Assembly (NCBI GenBank): GCA_041567895.1
Contig: JBFGAX010000006.1
Span: 1-64,000 of the forward strand
From: JABDOU01 sp041567895
GTDB taxonomy: Bacteria > Actinomycetota > Acidimicrobiia > Spongiisociales > SHLN01
Reading direction: 5' to 3'
Length of the DNA: 64,000 nt
Below are positions 36,714 to 46,453 of the stretch, in pieces (the stretch's first letter is position 1; each line of letters starts with the position of its first letter). The notes beneath the pieces were generated by a model, which saw only the letters and a list, made by a program, of their open reading frames with translations, did no database searches and was not told the origin of the DNA. The translations under genes were made by a program, and so were the position numbers.

Positions 36714-37100
36714 CTATCTGGCGTAGTCGTCGTCGGACACTTTCTCAGGCAGCCACTCGGTGGCTCCTCCTGTCGTCAGCGAAAGATGCATCATGTGCGT
36801 GTGATCGGTTGAGCCGTGCCAGTGGATCTCACCCGCAGGCGAATACACGACATCGCCGGCCGAGACGACGGCGGTTTCCCCGTCCCGGTTCTGGACCTTG
36901 CCGGACCCGGATGCGATGTAGAGAACCTGTCCTTCAGGATGGGTGTGCCAATCGGTTCGAGCCCCGGGAGCGAAATGAACGCCCAGCGCATTGAGTCCGG
37001 GGTCGGCCACCTTCGACAACGCACCGAACCACACATCACCTGTGAAGTGCTCCTCGGGTGCAGGTTCCCAGCTGATGTTCTCTGCGGGCGTATGGTCCAT
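36714..37100 (-). CDS. Cupin-domain protein
   Basis: A protein of 128 residues with a single cupin barrel: first motif GARTDWHTHPEGQVLYI (metal His-His and downstream Gln/Glu) and second motif GDVVYSPAGEIHWHG. It resembles the manganese-dependent (R)-mandelonitrile-lyase-like / carboxymuconolactone-associated cupins; the substrate is unknown. It precedes the lipoprotein by 81 bp on the same strand and diverges from the beta-helix gene. Confidence 0.85.
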   Translation of the reverse strand: MDHTPAENISWEPAPEEHFTGDVWFGALSKVADPGLNALGVHFAPGARTDWHTHPEGQVLYIASGSGKVQNRDGETAVVSAGDVVYSPAGEIHWHGSTDHTHMMHLSLTTGGATEWLPEKVSDDDYAR

Positions 37101-37164
37101 GATTGCTCCTCTGGTCGGGACCAGGCGACACTAGCGAGAGCGTGAGCGCGATTTATTCTTCAGC

Positions 37165-39261
37165 ATGGTGGCTGCGTCCATGGGTACCATCCCTGCCGCA
37201 AGATTTGGGGATTGGGAAGGGCTAATCACTATTTCGAACTACGGAAGACGATTGCGCGATCGTCCGGGGCGAGTGCCGTTGCGAATACCGCGAACGACCA
37301 TCTGGTCGTTCAAACCATTCATGCTTCTGGTCGTTTTGATGGCTGGTTTCTCCGCAACATTTGCCGCCGGCGCCGCTTTTGCAGATGCGACGGAACGACC
37401 CTCGTTCGTGAATGCGAACACAGGCGAGTGGCTGGTGTCGATGGACGGCGGCGCTCATGGTTCGCTCTACTACGGCTCGCCCGGAGATCAGCCACTGGTA
37501 GGTGACTGGGATTGTGATGGCCTCGCCACCCCCGGCGCCTATCGATCGAGCGATGGCTACGTATATCTACGTAACACCGTAGACACCGGGCCGGGCACGG
37601 TGCGCTTCTTTCTCGGGATGCCAGGTGATATCGCACTAGCGGGGGACTTTGACGGTGACGGATGTGACACGATATCGATCTACCGTCAAGCGGAGGGTCG
37701 GGTATATGTCGCCAATTCTCTCGGGGCAGATGATGGATTCTTTGTTGCGGATTACGACTTTTTCTTCGGTGCGCCAGGCGACACACCGTTCGTGGGAGAC
37801 TTCGATGGCGATGGGTTCGACACCGTTGGTCTGCATCGCGAATCCACCGGGTTCGTCTATTTCACCAATGACGTGAACCCGGCTGGATTGGCGCGAACAC
37901 ACAACAGCTTCTTTTATGGGGAACCGGGCGACGTCATCACGGCCGGCGACTGGAACGGCGATGGCATCGACACCGTAGCGATCCTGCGCCCGGCGGATGG
38001 AAACTTCTACGTGCGGTTCTCGAATTCGCATGGTCCCGCTCAGGAGGTCCTGCCTGTCCCCGAAGGTCAGTGGACACCGGTTGCTGGTATCACCGCGGTA
38101 CCTGACGCCATCCCGGTTCCGGAGGAGCCCGATCCTGAGGAGTCGGGTCCGGTTGTCGTGCATCCTGGCGACCCGCTCGCCGATATGGTCAACACGCGCG
38201 GGCCAGGAACTGAATTCTTGATCAAAGCCGGTGTTCACGTCGGACACGCGCTCTTCCCGGCTTCGGGTATGAAGTTCATTGGAGAGCCCGGGGCTGTTCT
38301 AGACGGTGGAGGCACCCCGTTCAACGCGTTCTTCGGCGCAGACGGCATCGACGGTGTTGAGATTCGTGGACTTGAAATACGCAACTACCGGGTGGGTCTC
38401 TTCGATGGCGCCATCAGCGCTCGTGTCGTCGACGATTGGACGAGCGAAGGGCGCGACTGGCTCGTGGTGGGGAACAACATTCACTCCAACGGCGGTGCCG
38501 GCATCAGCCTGGGTTCCGGCATGAGGGTCATCGACAACGTCATCCACGACAATCGACAGATCGGCATCAGCGGTATCGCTGACAACGACACCCGCTTGGA
38601 TCGGATCACCATCGAGGGCAACGAGATCTACAGGAACTCCATGAACCCCGACTACGAATTCGGCTTCCATGAAGGCGGTATCAAGACGCTGTTCACGTCG
38701 GACCTCCTCGTGCGCAACAACGACATCTATGGCAACGGCGGGGTGGCTCTGTATTGCGATGAATTATGCGAATCAGGACTCATCGAAAACAACAGCATGT
38801 ACGACAATTGGGGCAGGTCAAACGGTGGCGGCGTATTCCTCGAACTATCCGAGGACATGGTTGTCAGAAACAACTTCATCGGGTCGGGTGGGCACCTGAC
38901 CTACCCGTATGCGATCCGATTCTTCGGCGGAATCACAATCGGAGAATCGCACAACATCGTGATAGAAGGCAACCTCGTGGAGGTCAACGATGCCGCTGGC
39001 ATCGTTGTGCGCAATTGTTGCAGTGAGCGACGTGATCCGTCATCGGGAATCGTGGTCGACTCCAACACCGTGCGGTCAACCGATGGTGGTCCGGTAACCG
39101 TGGGACTCACCGACGGCAACTCATCCGTTGATCTCATCACGTACCGCAACAACAGCTATGTCGGCAACGTCGACTTCTATTGGAATGGATCGTGGCTCGG
39201 TTTTCAGTCGTGGCAAGATATCGGCCAGGATGTGGCGGGAAGCTCGAGTTTCAGCAGTTAA
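37165..39261 (+). CDS. Secreted protein: FG-GAP-like repeats plus right-handed beta-helix
   Basis: A protein of 698 residues. About 52 residues, including a basic stretch, precede a hydrophobic signal (LLVVLMAGFSATFAAG, cleaved near AFADA), so the true start may be later than 37165. Residues 75-300 hold about four repeats with YYGSPGD, GDWDCDG and GFVYFTN elements, the same module as at the C-terminus of the 12.8-kb protein. After a Pro/Glu linker, residues 330-690 form a pectate-lyase-like beta-helix (NNIHSNGGAGISLG, DNVIHDNRQIGIS, NNDIYGNGGVALY). Likely binds or acts on extracellular polysaccharide; the catalytic residues are not evident. Confidence 0.85.
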   Translation: MVAASMGTIPAARFGDWEGLITISNYGRRLRDRPGRVPLRIPRTTIWSFKPFMLLVVLMAGFSATFAAGAAFADATERPSFVNANTGEWLVSMDGGAHGSLYYGSPGDQPLVGDWDCDGLATPGAYRSSDGYVYLRNTVDTGPGTVRFFLGMPGDIALAGDFDGDGCDTISIYRQAEGRVYVANSLGADDGFFVADYDFFFGAPGDTPFVGDFDGDGFDTVGLHRESTGFVYFTNDVNPAGLARTHNSFFYGEPGDVITAGDWNGDGIDTVAILRPADGNFYVRFSNSHGPAQEVLPVPEGQWTPVAGITAVPDAIPVPEEPDPEESGPVVVHPGDPLADMVNTRGPGTEFLIKAGVHVGHALFPASGMKFIGEPGAVLDGGGTPFNAFFGADGIDGVEIRGLEIRNYRVGLFDGAISARVVDDWTSEGRDWLVVGNNIHSNGGAGISLGSGMRVIDNVIHDNRQIGISGIADNDTRLDRITIEGNEIYRNSMNPDYEFGFHEGGIKTLFTSDLLVRNNDIYGNGGVALYCDELCESGLIENNSMYDNWGRSNGGGVFLELSEDMVVRNNFIGSGGHLTYPYAIRFFGGITIGESHNIVIEGNLVEVNDAAGIVVRNCCSERRDPSSGIVVDSNTVRSTDGGPVTVGLTDGNSSVDLITYRNNSYVGNVDFYWNGSWLGFQSWQDIGQDVAGSSSFSS

Positions 39262-39305
39262 CGTCAGGCCTGTGCATCTTTCGATAGAACGTTCCGCATC
39301 CGGCC

Positions 39306-42300
39306 GTGAATAGCTACGCGAATCCCAAAGGGTCCTTTTCGAGGGTCGCGATCATCAACCGCGGCGAGGCCGCAATGCGTCTCATCCATGCCGTAGACGA
39401 AATAGCTCGAGAAGAACCACATCAGCTCCGCTCCATCGCCTTTCACACCGAAGCCGAACGCAAGGCCATGTTCGTGCGAGAAGCCCATGAGGCAGTGCGT
39501 ATTTCGTCGGACAAGGGCAATCCTTATCTCGATTACGAGGCTTTGAGAAAAGGCTTGATCGACTCGAAAGCCGACGCAGCGTGGGTTGGATGGGGTTTTG
39601 TGGCGGAGCACCCGGAGTTTGCCGACCTGTGCGCCGAATTGGGGATCACGTTCATTGGCCCTCCTGGCGATGTGATGCGCCGCCTTGGGGACAAGATCGG
39701 CGCCAAAACGCTGGCCGAGAGTGTTGGCGTGCCCGTCTCCGCATGGAGCAATGGGCCTGTGTTGGATGAGGCCGACGCCCTCGCTCATGCTGAGCGAATC
39801 GGCTATCCGCTCATGGTCAAGGCGGCAGCCGGGGGAGGGGGTCGCGGTATTCGTCGCGTCAACGACGCATCTGAAGCGGCAGTTGCCTTCGCGCGGGCCA
39901 GCGCAGAGGCGTTGGCGAGCTTCGGAGATCCCACGGTATTCATGGAGAGAGTTGTGACGGGCGCTCGTCATGTCGAAGTGCAGATTGCCTCCGACCACCA
40001 TGGGAATTCCTGGGCTCTTGGCGTCCGGGATTGCAGCGTTCAGCGCAAGCACCAAAAGGTCATCGAGGAGTCTGCATCGGTGGCTTTGGATCCTGATCAG
40101 GTCGCCGAGCTGGGCGAGGCGGCCGTAGCTCTTGCCAAGGCCGCCGAATACCGAAACCTGGGCACCGTTGAGTTCTTGTATCAGCCTCAAGAACGCCAGT
40201 TCGCGTTTCTGGAGGTGAACACCCGTCTTCAGGTCGAACATCCGGTTACAGAACTCACAACTGGACTGGACCTCGTGAAGCTTCAGCTCGAGCTCGCTGC
40301 AGGAAAGCACTTGGAAGGTGCTCCTCCGCACGAGTTCGGCCACGCGATCGAAGCCCGTCTCAATGCCGAGGATCCCGAACACGGATTCGCGCCCGCACCC
40401 GGTGTCATCGAAGTCCTCAGTTTTCCTGCGGGTCCGGGTGTGCGTGTCGATACCGGAGTGGCCGAGGGTGACGAGATACCGTCGGATTACGACGCCATGA
40501 TCGCAAAGATCATTGCCTGGGGAAGAGATCGTGATGAGTCTCGCAGGCGGCTGGCGAGGGCGCTGTCCCATACAACGGTGGTGATCCAGGGCGGCACCAC
40601 CAACAAACCATTTCTTCTCGACCTCATCTCCAGACCGGAGTTGATTTCGGGGGATTTGGATACGGGGTGGGTTGATCGTTTGACGGCGGCGGGCGAACAC
40701 ATCAATCTCGCATACGGCGAGGTCGCGCTCATCATTGCGATGATTGATGCCTGGGAATCCGAAACCGCCGCCGAACGAGCCGCGTTCCTGGCTTCCGCCG
40801 ATCGGGGGAGGCCTTCGGCGGTGACAACGGTTGGTAAGAGTATTGAATGCTCGTACCGAGGTGAGAACTACGAAGTTTCCGTCCATCGGCTCAGTCCCAC
40901 GAGATTTCAGGTTGGCCTCGATGGCCGGCTTGTTGAAGTTGACGTGGAGAGAGTTGGCCGGGTCGAGTCGAGGCTCACCATCAACGGCCGCATCTACGCG
41001 ACCACCTCGGTCATTCACGGCGTCGACCACCTCGTGGAGGTCGAAGGTGTCGCTCACCGGATATCGCGGGATGAAGGGGGCGTCATACGTGCCCCCGCTC
41101 CCTCCCTCGTCGTTTCAGTGACGGCCCGGGAAGGCGCGGACGTGAAAAAGGGCGATGCGTTGCTGGTCGTGGAGTCCATGAAGATGGAGACAACGCTCAA
41201 CGCGCCATTTGCCGGTCGTGTGAGAGAAGTGCTTGTTGGTTCGAATACCCAGGTGGATGCCGGCGCACCGCTGATACGGCTGGAACAGGTTGCTGAGGAT
41301 GATGAAGAAACCGTCGATCTCCCCAGGGTTTCCTTCTCAGAGCTAACCGGCGATCGGCCGGGCGATCCAACAGGAAAGCACCGTCTCCTTGATCTCCTCG
41401 AGCGCCTCAGGTGGGCAGCCGTCGGGTATGACGTCGACCCCGAGCGGATCGCAACCTGGGCTTCTGAGTACGAGGAATTGAGAACAACGGTGGAGGCGGA
41501 CCACGAAGAGATCCTCGCCGCCGAATTGGCACTTCTTGGTGCCTTCACCGATGTGCTTGCACTCAGCCGCAATCGCGCCTCGTCGACGTCCGAGCGCTCG
41601 GTCGAGCACAGCGAACAGGAGTACTTCCATAGATACTTGCGTTCGTTGGACGTCGATGCCGAGGGATTGCCAGAGTCCTTCCGTCTCAAACTGTTGCGGG
41701 CGCTCGGCCATTTCGGCAAGAACGATCTCGAGCAGGGTCCGGACCTCGAAGAAGCCGTCTTCGGCATTTTCCGTGCTCAGCAACGATCCCGGGACACCGT
41801 GCCGATGATCAGGGCGATCCTCAACAGTGAGCCGGTTGAGCTCCACGATGTGAGCACGGCCATGCAGGATCGACTGCGGTCAACACTGGGTGATCTCATA
41901 ACAACGACGCAGGTGCGGTTCCCGATCGTTGGCGACCTGGCACGAAGTCTGCGTTTTCGGACATTCGACGAGCCTGCGATTCGTGCATCATCGGAGCGCG
42001 TTATCGAACAAATGCGGCGCTTGCTGACGGAGTTGCGCAATGACCCGGAAGGTCCGGACTATGCGCGCCGGGTGGATGAACTCGTGCAGTGTCCAAGGGC
42101 GATCGTCGAACTTCTGGCCGATGAACCGGGCCCGGCGGCCACAGACCCGTTTCTCGAAGTCATGACGCGCCGCTACTACAAGACCCGCGACCTCGGGGAT
42201 ATCACGCTCGACGCAATCGGAGCGTTTCCGATCGCGGTGGCGGATTACTCGCGCTCGGGCCAGCCTCGCCGGGTCATTGCACTTCGCGCTGACGGCCCCG

Positions 42301-44810
42301 ACATCGCCGAAGCGCTCTCCTCTCTGTCGAAAGTCGTGGCGACCCGTTTGGATCGCCCGGTTCTGTGCGATATCTATCTCCGACTCGAAGAGCCGATTCA
42401 CGACAGCGACGAGATGGCCGATGATCTGACCCGCCTCGTGCTCCAAGCTGATTTTCCCGATCACACGCGGCGAATAGCTGTAACGACGTGTGATCCCCAA
42501 GGCGCGGTTGAAAACTTCACGATACGTAATGGTCGAGACGGCTTCTTCGAAGAAGCCGTCTTTCGTGGGCTCCAGCCCATGATCGCCCGCAGGCTTCAGC
42601 TTTGGCGACTGGAGAAGTTCGAGATGCGCCGGTTGCCTTCTCCGGACGATACATATCTTTTTCATTGCACAGCCTTTGATAATCCGAGAGATCAACGACT
42701 GATCGCAGTTGCCGAGGTGAGAGATATCACGCCGGTTACAGACGAACAGGGACGGACAACGGGACTGCCTGAGCTAGAACACGTTCTTGCGGCCTGTCTC
42801 GACGGAATTCGTCGTGCCCAGGCTGATCGCCCCCAGAACCGAAGGCTCGAACTCAACAGGGTGCTTCTCAATGTATCTCCGGTGTCGGACATTCCATTCG
42901 ACGATATGGCGGAGGTGGCGAGACGGCTGGCCCCCATAACCGACGGTATCGGACTCGATCAAGTGGTCGTCACGTTCAAGACCGCGGACCCCGGAGGGGG
43001 TGAACCGGTCGAGCTCGAGCTCCGGCTGTATGTTCAGGAAGGCGTAGGGCTTTCGCTCGACATGTACACGCCCTCGACCAAGCCGATTGAGCCGGTGGAT
43101 CCGTATACCCAGCGTGTTCTCGCCTCGCGGCGCCGGGGGGCCATCTACCCGTACGAGATCATTCCGATGTTGACTGGAGAGAGTGGCTCGTTCGTCGAAT
43201 ACGATCTGGACGAGGAAGGTCGCTTTGTACAGGTCGAGCGCGAGGACGGGGAAAATCGCTCAGGCGTGGTAGCGGGGCTGGTAACGACCGTGACGGACCG
43301 ATACCCGGAGGGCATGACCCGGGTCGCCATCCTGGGTGATCCCACCAAATCACTTGGCTCGATTGCCGAGGCCGAATGCAGGATGATCATCGGTGCGCTC
43401 GAACTTGCGGAAGATCGAGGAGTCCCCGTGGAGTGGTTCTCGGTCTCTTCGGGGGCCAGGATCTCGATGGATAGCGGAACCGAGAACATGGACTGGATCG
43501 CTCGTGTGCTTCGACGAATCATTCAATTCACGCAGGCGGGTGGCGAGGTTCACATCCTCGTTGCAGGGATCAACGTGGGGGCTCAGCCGTACTGGAACGC
43601 TGAGGCGACCATGCTCGACCACACCAAAGGCATCCTGGTGATGACGCCAGATAGTGCGATGGTGCTCACCGGAAAGCAAGCTCTCGACGTCAGCGGGGGC
43701 GTGTCTGCGGAGGACAACTTCGGCATCGGTGGCTACGACCGCATCATGGGTCCCAATGGTCAGGCTCAATACTGGGCATCGGACCTCGCCGAGGCATGTT
43801 GGGTTCTCTTTCGGTACTACGAGCACAGCTACGTGGCACCAGGCGAACGCTTTCCTCGAAAGGCCACCTCGATCGATCCAATCGATCGCGATATTCGAAC
43901 CTATCCGCACGAGATCGAAGGCATCGACTTCACAACGGTTGGTGACATCTTTTCGGCCGAAACCAATCCCGATCGAAAAAAGCCGTTCGACATCCGGACG
44001 CTCATGAGAGCCGTAGCCGACCAGGATCGAGATCCGCTCGAACGATGGGAATCGATGCGGGATGCGGATACAGCTGTCGTGTGGGACGCTTTTCTCGGGG
44101 GACGCCCCGTTTGTATGATCGGTGTCGAGTCGAGACCGTTGCCGCGTCATGGCATCTTGCCTGCCGATGGACCTGATACGTGGTCAGCCGGAACCCTTTT
44201 TCCGTTGTCGTCCAAGAAGGTTGCTCGCGGAATCAACGCTGCCAGCGGGAGCCGTCCGCTCGTTGTGCTCGCCAACCTGTCGGGCTTCGACGGATCACCC
44301 GAATCCCTCGCGAAGCTGCAGCTCGAATTTGGAGCGGAGATTGGAAGGGCAATCGTCAATTTTGACGGACCGATTGTGTTTTGCGTTGTGTCTCGATACC
44401 ACGGGGGAGCGTTCGTGGTTTTCTCGGGTGCCCTCCACGACAACATGCAAGTGTTGGCGGTCGAGGGTTCACACGCCTCGGTACTGGGAGGAGCTCCGGC
44501 GGCTGCTGTGGTTTTCGCCCGTGAAGTCAAGAACCGCGTTGACAGTGATCCGCTCGTCCAACGGCTGGAAGCGAGGATCAGCGAGCTCTCCGGTAGCAGC
44601 GACGTGACGGCAATCCGGGCCGAACTGGCAGAAGTTCGCCAGGCGGTGTATGCCGAGAAACTCGGTGAGGTTGCGGACGAGTTCGATGCGATCCACACCA
44701 TCGAAAGAGCCCGCGACGTGGGATCGGTCGATCGGATCGTCGCCGCCGCCGACCTGCGTCCCGAACTCATTTCGGCCGTCGAGCGCGGAATCGCCGCCGC
44801 CGGACCGTAG
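39306..44810 (+). CDS. Single-chain biotin-dependent acyl-CoA carboxylase (BC-BCCP-central-CT), eukaryotic-ACC-like
   Basis: A protein of 1,834 residues, from GTG 39306. Biotin carboxylase at about 10-460 (ATP-grasp: VKAAAGGGGRGIRR, FLEVNTRLQVEHPVTE). Biotin carrier domain at about 590-655 with VESMKMETTL, biotinylated Lys626. A large central region (about 660-1240) like the ACC-central part of eukaryotic acetyl-CoA carboxylase. Carboxyltransferase halves at about 1260-1810 (GDPTKSLGSIAEAECRMI, FGIGGYDRIMGPNGQAQ, ARGINAASGSRPLVVLANL). It would carboxylate acetyl-CoA or a longer acyl-CoA to the malonyl form, using ATP and bicarbonate. Bacteria usually split these domains over several proteins. 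No biotin ligase is seen nearby. Confidence 0.9.
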   Translation: MNSYANPKGSFSRVAIINRGEAAMRLIHAVDEIAREEPHQLRSIAFHTEAERKAMFVREAHEAVRISSDKGNPYLDYEALRKGLIDSKADAAWVGWGFVAEHPEFADLCAELGITFIGPPGDVMRRLGDKIGAKTLAESVGVPVSAWSNGPVLDEADALAHAERIGYPLMVKAAAGGGGRGIRRVNDASEAAVAFARASAEALASFGDPTVFMERVVTGARHVEVQIASDHHGNSWALGVRDCSVQRKHQKVIEESASVALDPDQVAELGEAAVALAKAAEYRNLGTVEFLYQPQERQFAFLEVNTRLQVEHPVTELTTGLDLVKLQLELAAGKHLEGAPPHEFGHAIEARLNAEDPEHGFAPAPGVIEVLSFPAGPGVRVDTGVAEGDEIPSDYDAMIAKIIAWGRDRDESRRRLARALSHTTVVIQGGTTNKPFLLDLISRPELISGDLDTGWVDRLTAAGEHINLAYGEVALIIAMIDAWESETAAERAAFLASADRGRPSAVTTVGKSIECSYRGENYEVSVHRLSPTRFQVGLDGRLVEVDVERVGRVESRLTINGRIYATTSVIHGVDHLVEVEGVAHRISRDEGGVIRAPAPSLVVSVTAREGADVKKGDALLVVESMKMETTLNAPFAGRVREVLVGSNTQVDAGAPLIRLEQVAEDDEETVDLPRVSFSELTGDRPGDPTGKHRLLDLLERLRWAAVGYDVDPERIATWASEYEELRTTVEADHEEILAAELALLGAFTDVLALSRNRASSTSERSVEHSEQEYFHRYLRSLDVDAEGLPESFRLKLLRALGHFGKNDLEQGPDLEEAVFGIFRAQQRSRDTVPMIRAILNSEPVELHDVSTAMQDRLRSTLGDLITTTQVRFPIVGDLARSLRFRTFDEPAIRASSERVIEQMRRLLTELRNDPEGPDYARRVDELVQCPRAIVELLADEPGPAATDPFLEVMTRRYYKTRDLGDITLDAIGAFPIAVADYSRSGQPRRVIALRADGPDIAEALSSLSKVVATRLDRPVLCDIYLRLEEPIHDSDEMADDLTRLVLQADFPDHTRRIAVTTCDPQGAVENFTIRNGRDGFFEEAVFRGLQPMIARRLQLWRLEKFEMRRLPSPDDTYLFHCTAFDNPRDQRLIAVAEVRDITPVTDEQGRTTGLPELEHVLAACLDGIRRAQADRPQNRRLELNRVLLNVSPVSDIPFDDMAEVARRLAPITDGIGLDQVVVTFKTADPGGGEPVELELRLYVQEGVGLSLDMYTPSTKPIEPVDPYTQRVLASRRRGAIYPYEIIPMLTGESGSFVEYDLDEEGRFVQVEREDGENRSGVVAGLVTTVTDRYPEGMTRVAILGDPTKSLGSIAEAECRMIIGALELAEDRGVPVEWFSVSSGARISMDSGTENMDWIARVLRRIIQFTQAGGEVHILVAGINVGAQPYWNAEATMLDHTKGILVMTPDSAMVLTGKQALDVSGGVSAEDNFGIGGYDRIMGPNGQAQYWASDLAEACWVLFRYYEHSYVAPGERFPRKATSIDPIDRDIRTYPHEIEGIDFTTVGDIFSAETNPDRKKPFDIRTLMRAVADQDRDPLERWESMRDADTAVVWDAFLGGRPVCMIGVESRPLPRHGILPADGPDTWSAGTLFPLSSKKVARGINAASGSRPLVVLANLSGFDGSPESLAKLQLEFGAEIGRAIVNFDGPIVFCVVSRYHGGAFVVFSGALHDNMQVLAVEGSHASVLGGAPAAAVVFAREVKNRVDSDPLVQRLEARISELSGSSDVTAIRAELAEVRQAVYAEKLGEVADEFDAIHTIERARDVGSVDRIVAAADLRPELISAVERGIAAAGP

Positions 44811-44837
44811 CGATCCCGCTGAGATGTACGTCTACTC

Positions 44838-45335
44838 ATGAATCCGAGCGTTCACCCGGATCTGCAGGCCATATCGTTCTTGCTCGGCACCTGGGTCGGA
44901 ACCGGATCGGGCGTTTATCCGACCATTGACGACTTTTCTTACCAAGAAACCGCCACATACACCCACGTTGGCAAACCATTCATCGCGTACGGTCAGAGGA
45001 CCCGGAGGTCGAATTCCGACGAACCGCTGCACTCCGAGGTCGGCTACTTTCGTCCTTCCGGGATGTCATCGGTCGAGCTCTTGATCGCACAGCCGAGCGG
45101 GATATCGGAAGTACACGCCGGCGTAGTCAGCGGATCGACCATGGATCTCACCTCGACGTCGATACTGACGACCCCCACTGCGAAGGAGGTCGTGAGTGTC
45201 CGACGCTTCATTGTCGTGGACGGGGACAGGATGAGCTATGAGTTGTTCATGGCGGCAGTTGGGCAACCCCATCAACTACATCTCTCGGCGGTCTTACAGA
45301 AGGTCCCGTCTGCAGAGCCGGGTTCGGACAGGTGA
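44838..45335 (+). CDS. Nitrobindin-like haem-binding beta-barrel protein
   Basis: A protein of 165 residues. FLLGTWVGTGSGVYPTI and FSYQETATYTHVGKPFI match the nitrobindin/THAP4-like family, ten-stranded barrels that bind ferric haem and can react with nitric oxide or peroxynitrite. A C-terminal His in QLHLSAVLQKV is placed like the proximal haem ligand. It follows the carboxylase by 27 bp. Confidence 0.85.
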   Translation: MNPSVHPDLQAISFLLGTWVGTGSGVYPTIDDFSYQETATYTHVGKPFIAYGQRTRRSNSDEPLHSEVGYFRPSGMSSVELLIAQPSGISEVHAGVVSGSTMDLTSTSILTTPTAKEVVSVRRFIVVDGDRMSYELFMAAVGQPHQLHLSAVLQKVPSAEPGSDR

Positions 45336-45379
45336 TTGAGCCACCGCCATCCTTCAGAAGAAGCGCTGCATGCGAGATG

Positions 45380-46453
45380 TCACCACGGCATGCGGTTCAC
45401 AATTCCTGTCTCGTCTGAAGGGTCCGTCAGCCAAAAGCGGCTGACCGCGTTCGGCGAATATGATTTCAATGTCTTCATGTAGTTCGCCCGCTCATACCCC
45501 GTTGGGTCGGCAGCCGTCGTGTAGCTCACGCTTCCACGGGCCTGTTCTACAGATAGATACTCGCGCTCGGTGAACCATTGGGTCATCTCAGCCACCACTT
45601 CGGCAATGTGATAAGGGCCATGCTTGAGGAGGGCCGAAGTCATCATTGTCACGTCAGCCCCGGCAAGAATCATTTTGACGGCATCTTCGCCCGTGTGGAT
45701 CCCCGTGGTGGCGGCGAGCGAAGCTTTCATCGTTGCTCGGAGAATTCCGATCCAACGAAGGGCCAACCGCGATTCGATCGAGGTGCTCAATTTGAGATTC
45801 GGTGAGACCGTGAGATGTTCGAGATCGATGTCTGGTTGGTAGAAACGGTTGAAGAGCACCAACCCGTCGGCTCCCGCCTCAACGAGGCGATGCGCCATAT
45901 GCCCGGGGGAACTGAAATAGGGACCGACCTTGACGGACAGAGGAATAGTCACAGTGTCTCTCACTTCGCGGACGAGGTGCAAGTACTGCTCCTCGATTGC
46001 AGTGCCGGGCATCGTGATGTCGCTGGCAACCAGATAGATGTTGAGTTCGAGGGCTGCGGCACCCGCATCCTGTATCTGCCGTGCGTACGACGTCCATCCG
46101 CCGCTACTGACGCCATTCAGGCTCCCGATGACAGGGATCGTCAGTGCCTTGCTCGCCCGCTCGAGCAGGTTCAAGTACTCATCCGGTCCCGTGTTGTAGT
46201 CATCGAGCTCGGGGAAGTAGCCGGTAGCAGCCTCCGGCTGATTTCCGGCGCCGTACTCGAGTCCGAGATCCACGTTCAGCGCTTCGTGCTCGATCTGTTC
46301 CTCGAAGAGGGAAGGCAGCACAACCGCCGCAGCTCCTGCCGCTTCAAGCTCGAGCAGCGTATCCAGTCGCCCGGTCAGTGGGCCGGCCGATGCCACCACA
46401 GGGTGGCTCAAAGTCAGCCCGAGGTAGGTGGTGGTCAAGTCTGTTTTCATCAT
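45380..46453 (-). CDS. Dihydroorotate-dehydrogenase-like flavoprotein, PFOR partner
   Basis: A protein of 357 residues with the DHOD TIM-barrel order: LTLSHPVVASAGPLT, VIGSLNGVSSGGW, LELNIYLVASD, IPLSVKVGPYFSS, GLVLFNRF and AATTGIHTGEDAVK for FMN binding. It lacks neighbouring pyrimidine genes. It overlaps the nifJ stop by four bases, a pairing seen in many bacteria, so it probably belongs to pyruvate metabolism or electron transfer rather than to pyrimidine synthesis. The exact reaction is unknown. Confidence 0.85.
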   Translation of the reverse strand: MMKTDLTTTYLGLTLSHPVVASAGPLTGRLDTLLELEAAGAAAVVLPSLFEEQIEHEALNVDLGLEYGAGNQPEAATGYFPELDDYNTGPDEYLNLLERASKALTIPVIGSLNGVSSGGWTSYARQIQDAGAAALELNIYLVASDITMPGTAIEEQYLHLVREVRDTVTIPLSVKVGPYFSSPGHMAHRLVEAGADGLVLFNRFYQPDIDLEHLTVSPNLKLSTSIESRLALRWIGILRATMKASLAATTGIHTGEDAVKMILAGADVTMMTSALLKHGPYHIAEVVAEMTQWFTEREYLSVEQARGSVSYTTAADPTGYERANYMKTLKSYSPNAVSRFWLTDPSDETGIVNRMPW

